7,111 bases of DNA from Gammaproteobacteria bacterium RIFCSPHIGHO2_02_FULL_42_13 (GTDB lineage: Bacteria; Pseudomonadota; Gammaproteobacteria; UBA12402). This document shows, one piece after another, positions 1-5,227 of the stretch. The position numbers were made by a program, and so were the translations under genes. Numbering within the stretch: position 1 is the stretch's first letter; each line of letters opens with the position of its first letter. A model generated the notes under the pieces. It worked only from the letters and a program-made list of their open reading frames with translations, searched no databases and had not been told where the DNA came from. The stretch spans positions 1-7,111 of the forward strand of contig MGXQ01000061.1 of assembly GCA_001801405.1 (NCBI GenBank), written 5' to 3'.

Positions 1-1
1 C

Positions 2-1948
2 GCTCGCGAGGAAGTCAAACAATTTGGTAAAGAACTCTCGGAAAAAGAAAGACAAGAACAAGAAAAACAAGCGCGGGAAAAACTAGAACGGGAAAAACTA
101 GAACGGGAAAAACTAGAACGGGAAAAACTAGAACGGGAAAAACTAGAACGGGAAAAACAAGCGAGAGAAGCCACTACTACAATAGCTCAGTTACGCCAAG
201 AAATGCAAACGCATTGCTCCTGCGCGAAATCCGGTAAAATCATGTTGGATCCTGTTATCGCCTCCGATGGCGAAACCTATGAGCGAGAAGAGATTGAAGA
301 GTGGTATCTTACCCACGACACCAGTCCCAAAACCGGTGAAGTGCAAAGTGATAAACGATTGCTGCCCAATAAAGCGATGGCTAGTTTGCGTGCGTCTTTA
401 CTGAAACTGTATCCAGAACTTCTAACCTCCGACCAACTCTATTTTTCGAAGCGCTTGCAACACCAGTTATTGCAAGCCGTTCAGGATGGAGATCTTGATA
501 GGATAACCGCCTGCATTACGCTGGATGAACGATTATTGACTTATCCGTTGGTTGACACTAAGCCTCTTTTGATTTGTGCCCTGGAAAGTCGTCGTTTACC
601 GATATTCACCGCGGTGCTCGAAAAACTCGGCGCGCGCTTTAAGACAGATGGACAAGCGGGCGGGATGGCACTCTTTGACAAGGCGGTCACCGAGCTGGAT
701 ACCCCCGGAGCACACTTGATCGCTGATCGTTTGGGTTGGAAACAAGCCGAGATTCAACAGGCATTTGTGTTGGCGGTAAACGTAGAAGCGTTAGCCAAAG
801 CGCGGGTTTGTTTAGCGTTAGGAGCTTCTATCGAAGAGGTCATTGAAGGGAGCCGTCCTTTACATCGCGCCATCAAAAACCACCAAGCCGCTTGGGTGAC
901 CTTGTATGTGGCTCAAGGGGCTGATTTGAGTGCAGAAGATAAAGACGGTCAACCGGCTTTACACCAAGCCCTTTTGCAAAATGATCTGGAAGTCGCGAGA
1001 ATTTTATGCACCCGGCCAAGTCCGCATGCGAATCCGGTCAATATCCGAAATAGAGAAGGACTGACGGCACTGCATTTGGCAATTGTCAGAGAAGAAAAAT
1101 CTTGGGTGGAACAATTGTTGGTACTCAAAGCAGATCCGGAGGCTAAAAAAGCCCCGGAGGAAGATACGGCCTTGTTGCATGCCGTACGAATCAATCAAGT
1201 GGATATCGTGTTGGCATTAATTCAGCACGGAGTGAATCTATCGGCCAGGGAGCAAAGAGGCTGCTCAGCGATCCATATCGCTTTTGATCGAAACGCGGAT
1301 GAAATGATTCGAGTATTAATTGCGCATGGCGTGGATTTAGAACAGCCTGCGCCAGGATCAGGTGATACGGGCTTGTTACGAGCGGTGAGAGCGGGAACAT
1401 TTGATTTAGTTCCGTTGATGATCGAAAGAAGCAATGCGCCAGCGAATATTCATGCGGTGAATGCAGCAGAAGAGACTGCGTTGCACGTTTGTGCGAGAGG
1501 CGGAAATGGGAAATTGAATATCACGATGATGGAATATCTCATCGAAAAAGGAGCAGACGGACATGCGTTAAATGCAGCCGGACAAACGCCCAAAGAAATG
1601 GCGATTGCAGCCGGGCATCGAGCGTTTGCAACGGCCTTGATCAGGGCGATGGATCGCTATGAACTGAACATACAATTCGCAGGGGAGCGCGCACGTTTAG
1701 CGCAAAGAGAGCAAGAAATACTCGAAAGACAACGGCAGCTGGAAGAACGAATGGAGCAACTATATCGTGGTGCCGGTGCTGGCTCTGCTGGGTTATTTTC
1801 GCATTTGCCGGCGGCGGGCGTTTCACGCGATGCCCCTCCAGCGTATCAACCCACGCCGGCTTCTCGCATAGATCGAGCCGATGAAGATAGTGATGAGTCG
1901 GCCTATGAGAAAAATCTTGTGTCGGAAAAACCAACGGCCTCCCCTTAA
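2..1948 (+). CDS. U-box and ankyrin-repeat protein, probable secreted E3 ubiquitin ligase effector (5' partial)
   Basis: The frame is open from base 2 to the TAA at 1946-1948 (648 residues visible). An ATG at 203 exists, but the upstream codons are in frame without a stop, form a clear charged helix, and no ribosome binding site precedes 203, so translation starts outside the window. Counting from base 2: residues 1-67 form an E/K/R-rich helix with REKLE repeats. Residues ~69-133 are a U-box, with the hydrophobic-DPV core, DGETYER, IEEW (Trp 101), a Ser-Pro at ~108-109 and LPN; the Ile, Trp and Pro positions are those that contact E2 enzymes in this family. Residues ~282-547 hold about six or seven ankyrin repeats (TALHLA, SAIHIA, TALHVC, GAD turns). 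Residues ~560-589 form a coiled coil, then a Pro-rich tail with PPAY and an acidic stretch. No signal peptide or membrane segment is visible. Known: U-box proteins pass ubiquitin from E2 to substrates, and ankyrins bind partners. Inferred: a type IV (Dot/Icm-like) effector acting in the host cell. The substrate is unknown. Confidence 0.93.
   Translation, partial: AREEVKQFGKELSEKERQEQEKQAREKLEREKLEREKLEREKLEREKLEREKQAREATTTIAQLRQEMQTHCSCAKSGKIMLDPVIASDGETYEREEIEEWYLTHDTSPKTGEVQSDKRLLPNKAMASLRASLLKLYPELLTSDQLYFSKRLQHQLLQAVQDGDLDRITACITLDERLLTYPLVDTKPLLICALESRRLPIFTAVLEKLGARFKTDGQAGGMALFDKAVTELDTPGAHLIADRLGWKQAEIQQAFVLAVNVEALAKARVCLALGASIEEVIEGSRPLHRAIKNHQAAWVTLYVAQGADLSAEDKDGQPALHQALLQNDLEVARILCTRPSPHANPVNIRNREGLTALHLAIVREEKSWVEQLLVLKADPEAKKAPEEDTALLHAVRINQVDIVLALIQHGVNLSAREQRGCSAIHIAFDRNADEMIRVLIAHGVDLEQPAPGSGDTGLLRAVRAGTFDLVPLMIERSNAPANIHAVNAAEETALHVCARGGNGKLNITMMEYLIEKGADGHALNAAGQTPKEMAIAAGHRAFATALIRAMDRYELNIQFAGERARLAQREQEILERQRQLEERMEQLYRGAGAGSAGLFSHLPAAGVSRDAPPAYQPTPASRIDRADEDSDESAYEKNLVSEKPTASP
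74..158 (+). repeat. 15-bp perfect tandem repeat (minisatellite) coding for REKLE units
   Basis: The unit CGGGAAAAACTAGAA occurs five times without a mismatch (74-88, 89-103, 104-118, 119-133, 134-148) and a sixth copy matches for its first 10 bases (149-158). As 15 is a multiple of 3, copy-number change keeps the frame and adds or removes Arg-Glu-Lys-Leu-Glu units. The protein segment is probably a rigid charged single helix or coiled coil ahead of the U-box. Perfect identity at DNA level, including synonymous positions, points to recent expansion by slippage or unequal recombination. Confidence 0.95.
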
Positions 1949-2010
1949 ATCAATCATAGCAACTACGCTGGCTTATAAGGCTGCGAAAATGTTTGGAGCG
2001 CCACTGCCGC

Positions 2011-2052
2011 TTCGTTCCAAAAAGTGTAATATGACACATATATTGGAACGAA
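2011..2052. repeat. 10-bp perfect inverted repeat downstream of the U-box gene
   Basis: TTCGTTCCAA (2011-2020) is the exact reverse complement of TTGGAACGAA (2043-2052), with 22 bases between. Inside, GTGT (2024-2027) and ACAC (2034-2037) can add a short inner stem around an AATATG loop. It lies 62 bases after the U-box stop. Neither side has a T tract, so a standard intrinsic terminator is unlikely. It could be a protein-binding site, a transcript 3'-end stabilising hairpin, or a remnant of a mobile-element end. Confidence 0.7.
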
Positions 2053-2063
2053 TAAATGTAAAT

Positions 2064-2216
2064 CTAAATGCGTGTCCATAGGCCAGTTTCTGGCTCCTGA
2101 GATGTAATATGTCGTGAAAGGGCTTTGTTGCTTGGCCCTCTATCCCTTGTATTGGTTAATTTATATTTTTGCTTTTTCATCTCGATTCCTTTACGATTTA
2201 AGAACTTGTTAGGCAT
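2064..2216 (-). CDS. Possible small basic protein, 50 residues (unknown function)
   Basis: The minus-strand frame starts at ATG 2216-2214 and ends at TAG 2066-2064. The start is preceded by GGAGG (complement of 2222-2226) five bases away, a near-ideal ribosome binding site. A second in-frame ATG at 2180-2178 also has AAGGA (complement of 2187-2191) six bases upstream and would give a 38-residue product beginning MKKQKYK. The protein is basic and hydrophilic, with no membrane segment and no family I recognise. A weak promoter-like pair lies upstream: TTGCTT (complement of 2295-2300) and CATTAT (complement of 2271-2276), 18 bases apart. The longer frame back to TTG at 2303 begins inside a terminal inverted repeat and has no such site, so I reject that start. 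The gene crosses the left repeat of the element at 2121-2307, so it may be a chance frame or be created by that element. Confidence 0.35.
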   Translation of the reverse strand: MPNKFLNRKGIEMKKQKYKLTNTRDRGPSNKALSRHITSQEPETGLWTRI

Positions 2217-2307
2217 TGTATCCTCCGTTGAACTTCTTTTCTGCAAGGATAACGGATGAGCAGATGACACATAATGTTGGTTGTTTTTTGAGCTAAGCAA
2301 CAAAGCC
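2121..2307. mobile_element. 187-bp MITE-like segment with 13-bp perfect terminal inverted repeats
   Basis: GGCTTTGTTGCTT (2121-2133) is the exact reverse complement of AAGCAACAAAGCC (2295-2307). The first ten bases, GGCTTTGTTG, match the terminal repeat of IS903 (IS5 family) as I remember it. The interior (2134-2294) carries no transposase fragment, which suggests a non-autonomous derivative or a relic. The 9-bp flanks (TCGTGAAAG on the left, GAACAGAGG on the right) do not match, so there is no target-site duplication; the insertion would be old, rearranged, or not a simple transposition product. Confidence 0.4.
2222..2226 (-). promoter_or_regulatory. Strong Shine-Dalgarno site for the small minus-strand frame
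   Basis: The minus strand reads AACGGAGGATACAATG here. The GGAGG core is five bases from the ATG at 2216-2214. This site is better than those before hsdM or the Shedu gene and is the chief argument that the small frame is translated from 2216 rather than from 2303. Confidence 0.45.
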
Positions 2308-2406
2308 GAACAGAGGCATTACTAACCAAGGATTTTGGCAGAGGGTTTAGTATCACTAACTTAAAGTATTTCCGCCAGTTTTACTTAACCTACCAGAGTC
2401 GAATTG

Positions 2407-2423
2407 GTCACAAGGCTTGTGAC
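2407..2423. promoter_or_regulatory. 17-bp palindrome, possible operator
   Basis: GTCACAAGGCTTGTGAC is a perfect 8-bp inverted repeat around one central base. Its size and symmetry fit the binding site of a dimeric regulator, and it lies about 280 bases upstream of hsdM. TATAAA at 2437-2442 follows, but the spacing from TTGTGA (2417-2422) is only 14 bases, too short for a good sigma-70 promoter. No regulator gene is in the window, so the role is inference. Confidence 0.35.
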
Positions 2424-2529
2424 GAATCTGGCAACTTATAAAACCATCACAGAAGAGCAGATTTAACATTATGGCAAAACCGATACAAAACAATAAATCA
2501 TTCTTCATTCTTTATTGCGAAGCAAATAC

Positions 2530-2547
2530 CTCGCGGCTTGCCGCGAG
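2530..2547. repeat. GC-rich hairpin 1 with CUUG tetraloop
   Basis: CTCGCGG (2530-2536) pairs perfectly with CCGCGAG (2541-2547) around CTTG. The G(CUUG)C loop is an exceptionally stable RNA tetraloop. There is no following T tract. It is the first of four hairpins ending just before hsdM and resembles REP-type intergenic palindromes. Confidence 0.75.
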
Positions 2548-2566
2548 TACTTTCCGCATGGGGTTT

Positions 2567-2596
2567 CTAAAGGGGAGAGGCGAATCTCCCCTTTAG
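2567..2596. repeat. 12-bp perfect hairpin 2
   Basis: CTAAAGGGGAGA (2567-2578) is the exact reverse complement of TCTCCCCTTTAG (2585-2596), with a six-base loop GGCGAA. It directly abuts hairpin 3 (2597-2630). There is no T tract, so it is more likely a repeat-family palindrome or RNA structural element than a classical terminator. Confidence 0.8.
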
Positions 2597-2630
2597 TCGC
2601 CGTTTGCGCGAATTTACTTCGCGCAGGCGA
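2597..2630. repeat. Hairpin 3, bulged stem-loop
   Basis: An outer stem TCGCC (2597-2601) with GGCGA (2626-2630) encloses an inner 8-bp stem TGCGCGAA (2605-2612) with TTCGCGCA (2618-2625) and a TTTAC loop; bases 2602-2604 form a bulge. It starts at the base after hairpin 2, suggesting the two belong to one repeated unit. Confidence 0.7.
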
Positions 2631-2641
2631 TCAATAAAAGA

Positions 2642-2681
2642 AATAAAAATACCCCGTCTGCTTGCAGCGGGGATTTTTATT
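2642..2681. terminator. Hairpin 4, bidirectional intrinsic-terminator-like element just upstream of hsdM
   Basis: AATAAAAAT (2642-2650) pairs with ATTTTTATT (2673-2681). Inside, CCCCG (2652-2656) pairs with CGGGG (2668-2672), and CTG/CAG closes a CTTG tetraloop (2661-2664), with single-base bulges at 2651 and 2657. A GC-rich stem followed by a T-rich tract on either strand is the signature of a bidirectional intrinsic terminator. It ends 21 bases before the hsdM ATG, so it would insulate the operon from upstream transcription or act as an attenuator in the hsdM leader. It could also be the end of an interspersed repeat made of hairpins 1-4. Confidence 0.6.
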
Positions 2682-2702
2682 CAGCAAGATTGGGAAATAA
2701 AC

Positions 2703-4157
2703 ATGTTCGAACAAACATTTAAAAACATTGACGATATTTTACATAAGGACGCAGGTTGTTCTAGTGAGTTGGATTATACAGAGCAAGCTTCATGGATGCT
2801 GTTTTTAAGATATCTTGATGATTTAGAACGCGAGCGATCATTAGCCGCAGAACTTGAAAACAAAAGGTACCAATACATCCTAGATGAGCCGTACCGCTGG
2901 AGCAGCTGGGCTGCGCCGAAAGATAAACAGGGGAGGTTTGATCATAATCGTGCGCTGACAGGCCATGATCTTATTGAATTTGTCGACGGTAAATTGTTTC
3001 CTTATCTAAAATCTTTCAAACACCGCGCAGATAATCCCAACACCATCCAATATAAAATTGGCGAAATTTTTAGTGAAATAAAAAACAAATTGCAAAGTGG
3101 TTATTCATTGCGTGATGTGCTTGAAAAAATAGACGAGCTACATTTTCGCTCACAAAAAGACAAACACGAATTGTCTCATCTCTACGAAGCTAAAATTAAA
3201 AACATGGGAAATGCTGGGCGCAATGGCGGGGAGTATTACACACCAAGGGCGCTTATTCGCGCCATGGTTGAAGTGGTTCACCCAAAAATTGGCGAAACGA
3301 TTTATGACGGCGCCGTGGGCAGCGCAGGCTTTTTATGTGAAGCATTTGATTATTTGCGACGTTGTAAAAACCTATCGACAAAAGATTTAAAAACCTTACA
3401 AGAAAAAACATTCTATGCCAAAGAGAAAAAATCACTAGCCTATGTGATTGCAATCATGAATATGATTTTGCATGGCATTGAAGCGCCGAATGTGCTTCAC
3501 ACGAACACATTAGCCGAAAATTTAGCCGATATTCAAGAAAAAGATCGTTATGACATTGTGTTAGCCAATCCACCTTTTGGTGGCAAAGAGCGCACAGAAG
3601 TGCAACAAAATTTCCCAATTAAAACCGGAGAGACCGCATTTTTATTTTTACAGCATTTTATTAAATCGCTAAGAGCAGGCGGAAGAGCGGCGATTGTTAT
3701 TAAGAATACTTTTTTGTCGAATACTGATAATGCAGCTATTGCCTTACGCAAGGAATTATTGGAGAACTGCAGCTTACACAGCGTGCTAGATTGCCCTGCC
3801 AAAACATTTTTAGGGGCGGGTGTGAAAACTATCGTGTTGTTTTTTACTAAAGGCGAACCCACAAAAAAAATCTGGTACTACCAGCTCGATCCAGGTCGAT
3901 CACTGGGAAAAACCAATCCATTGAATGATGAAGATTTGAAAGAGTTTGTTGCTTTACAAAAGTCATTTGTGAATTCTGAAAAGTCCTGGTCTATCAAAGT
4001 CAGTGACATTGATAAAACCACCTGGGATTTATCGGTTAAAAATCCCAATGGTCAGCAGCAAGAAGAGGTGCGGTCGCCGAAAGATATCATTAAAGAGATT
4101 ATTACCTTGGACAAGAAAAGCACTAAGGTAATAAAAGAAATCGAGTCATTGTTATGA
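2703..4157 (+). CDS. hsdM: Type I restriction-modification DNA methyltransferase subunit HsdM
   Basis: This 484-residue protein transfers a methyl group from S-adenosylmethionine to adenine (N6) in the sequence chosen by HsdS, in an M2S complex. Residues 1-160 are the HsdM N-terminal helical domain, starting MFEQTFKNIDDIL and containing CSSELDYTEQASW. Residues ~170-183 carry NAGRNGGEYYTPR. Motif I, the SAM-binding loop, is DGAVGSAGFL (202-211), a variant of the usual DPAxGSGGFL. The catalytic motif IV is NPPF (289-292). Length fits the family (about 480-530). I chose ATG 2703 because the family begins there and a modest GGGA lies eight bases upstream (2691-2694); a TTG at 2604 would add 33 residues translated from hairpin DNA. 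The stop is 20 bases before the Shedu gene. All motifs are intact, so it is probably active. Confidence 0.95.
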   Translation: MFEQTFKNIDDILHKDAGCSSELDYTEQASWMLFLRYLDDLERERSLAAELENKRYQYILDEPYRWSSWAAPKDKQGRFDHNRALTGHDLIEFVDGKLFPYLKSFKHRADNPNTIQYKIGEIFSEIKNKLQSGYSLRDVLEKIDELHFRSQKDKHELSHLYEAKIKNMGNAGRNGGEYYTPRALIRAMVEVVHPKIGETIYDGAVGSAGFLCEAFDYLRRCKNLSTKDLKTLQEKTFYAKEKKSLAYVIAIMNMILHGIEAPNVLHTNTLAENLADIQEKDRYDIVLANPPFGGKERTEVQQNFPIKTGETAFLFLQHFIKSLRAGGRAAIVIKNTFLSNTDNAAIALRKELLENCSLHSVLDCPAKTFLGAGVKTIVLFFTKGEPTKKIWYYQLDPGRSLGKTNPLNDEDLKEFVALQKSFVNSEKSWSIKVSDIDKTTWDLSVKNPNGQQQEEVRSPKDIIKEIITLDKKSTKVIKEIESLL

Positions 4158-4177
4158 CTATTTTTAAGAGATGCTAA

Positions 4178-5227
4178 ATGAGCAATGCTATAGAAACAAA
4201 ATCTGTAAGTAAAAATTTTGCAAAAACAAATGCTGTTTTGCTGGAGAATACTGATAGAACAGCTTTGGTTTTTAAACCAGAGATTCATTCTGGTGGAGTA
4301 AGGGGAAAATTAATAAGGTATAAAAAAAACAAAAATGAGGATTGGTCTGAAATGGCCAAAGACGATTTCAGGCAACTTCAATTGCATGAAGGCGCATATA
4401 TGGAGTTGGGAACAGAAGCGTTGCAAAAATTATTTGTAGCAGTAGAAGAAAGAAAAGCCGTTCTCTCTCAAGAAGGGTTTCAATATGGGGAACGACGCTA
4501 TATCGTAAGTAAACAAGACAATTCTTTAGAGGTAGATGATAAGAACCATAGGCAAATCTTGCAACAAATTCTCGATCAAGATTATTCAGAAGAGTTTTGG
4601 GTCATGCTAAATACTTCTAATCCAGGTTTGGCAGATACTTTGTCTGCAGGACATTTACAAATACAGCGTAAAAAAGTTATTCAAAGTTTACGAGATCGTC
4701 TCCAAAAGAATTATCATGAAACAAGTGGAAACGACTCATGGCAAAGCTGGATTTATATGCATAATTGGCTTTTTGGTGCTAATTATAGAGAAGCTATTGA
4801 AAAGCAGAAGATTAATATAACTGGGGTTATGCCCGATTACTTGTTTCCAACAGCAGACGGTTTTGTTGACATACTCGAAATAAAATTGCCAAGCTTTGAG
4901 GTCCTTAAAAAGGATGAGTCACACAAAGGTTCTTGGGCGTGGTCTAAGGAAGCGAATCAAACTGTAGGGCAGGTCGTCACATATCTTAGTGAGATTGATC
5001 GTTTTCGACTTGAGATCGAAAGAGAAATTCAAAGAAATTATCAAAAAGAAATTTTAATGTTAAAGCCGAGAGCATATATATTGATCGGTCAAAGTGATAG
5101 CTGGGAATCAGAGAAGAGAGAGGGCTTAAGAAAATTAAACCACGCTTTACATGGCGTGGAAATTATAACTTATTCTGATTTGGTAAAAAGGGGAGAGGCT
5201 TTTGTTGAGTCATCTGTGGATCTATGA
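4178..5227 (+). CDS. sduA: Shedu (SduA, DUF4263) family antiphage nuclease
   Basis: This is a 349-residue protein. The C-terminal half matches the Shedu/DUF4263 pattern: SWQSWIYMHNWLFG (187-200), then MPD (218-220), a strand VDILEIKLP (230-238) and TVGQVVTYL (262-270), ending in a PRAYILIG strand and a GVEIITYSDLV segment. PD at 219-220 with E234-x-K236 makes a PD-(D/E)xK nuclease site, with D231 nearby, and Q265-x3-Y269 is the helix motif common to this group. The first ~130 residues are less conserved and probably act in sensing or regulation. Known: Shedu was found as a single-gene antiphage defence. Inferred: this copy cuts or nicks DNA and is co-expressed with the type I methyltransferase. 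AAGAG at 4166-4170 serves as ribosome binding site. Its stop overlaps the hsdS start (ATGA, 5224-5227). It is shorter than the ~400-residue founding members. Whether it needs HsdM/HsdS is unknown. Confidence 0.88.
   Translation: MSNAIETKSVSKNFAKTNAVLLENTDRTALVFKPEIHSGGVRGKLIRYKKNKNEDWSEMAKDDFRQLQLHEGAYMELGTEALQKLFVAVEERKAVLSQEGFQYGERRYIVSKQDNSLEVDDKNHRQILQQILDQDYSEEFWVMLNTSNPGLADTLSAGHLQIQRKKVIQSLRDRLQKNYHETSGNDSWQSWIYMHNWLFGANYREAIEKQKINITGVMPDYLFPTADGFVDILEIKLPSFEVLKKDESHKGSWAWSKEANQTVGQVVTYLSEIDRFRLEIEREIQRNYQKEILMLKPRAYILIGQSDSWESEKREGLRKLNHALHGVEIITYSDLVKRGEAFVESSVDL

Larger units (their letters stand above)
1949..2702. other. Intergenic region rich in inverted repeats between effector gene and defence operon
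   Basis: This 754-bp interval has no recognisable long gene on either strand. Apart from the items listed separately, it contains two pairs of short direct repeats (ATGACACATA at 2031-2040 and 2264-2273; TGTAATATG at 2025-2033 and 2103-2111) and a 7-bp inverted repeat CAATAAA/TTTATTG (2491-2497 and 2511-2517) around the internal repeat TCATTC. No tRNA or other RNA gene was recognised. No convincing promoter was found for the hsd operon; a poor candidate is TTGGCA at 2335-2340 followed 16 bases later by TAACTT. No U-rich intrinsic terminator is visible just after the U-box gene. The segment 2308-2406 holds nothing I can name. Confidence 0.7.

Noticed and set aside
949..1934. Several minus-strand open frames of 64-97 codons across the U-box/ankyrin gene
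   Set aside because: They are antisense to a protein with clear domain structure, carry no recognisable motifs, and overlap one another.
203..1948. U-box gene starting at ATG 203
   Set aside because: The frame is open upstream to base 2, encodes a coherent coiled region, and no Shine-Dalgarno site precedes 203; starting there would also place the U-box at the very N-terminus.
2011..2052. Intrinsic terminator for the U-box gene
   Set aside because: The stem is AT-balanced with a long 22-base interior and no T tract follows on either strand.
1881..2081. Plus-strand 66-codon frame overlapping the end of the U-box gene
   Set aside because: It is out of frame with the U-box gene, lacks a ribosome binding site and ends within intergenic repeats.
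2471..2596. 41-codon plus-strand frame starting ATGGCAAAACCG
   Set aside because: It has no well-spaced ribosome binding site, and its second half is merely hairpins 1 and 2 translated.
2530..2681. CRISPR array
   Set aside because: The palindromes differ from each other in sequence and length and there are no uniform spacers.
2604..2702. TTG-initiated 33-residue extension of HsdM
   Set aside because: It is translated from hairpins 3 and 4, has no ribosome binding site, and HsdM homologues begin MFEQTFKNIDDIL at ATG 2703.
3548..3862. Minus-strand frame of 104 codons inside hsdM
   Set aside because: It is the complement of the conserved NPPF-containing methyltransferase domain and shows no independent coding signal.
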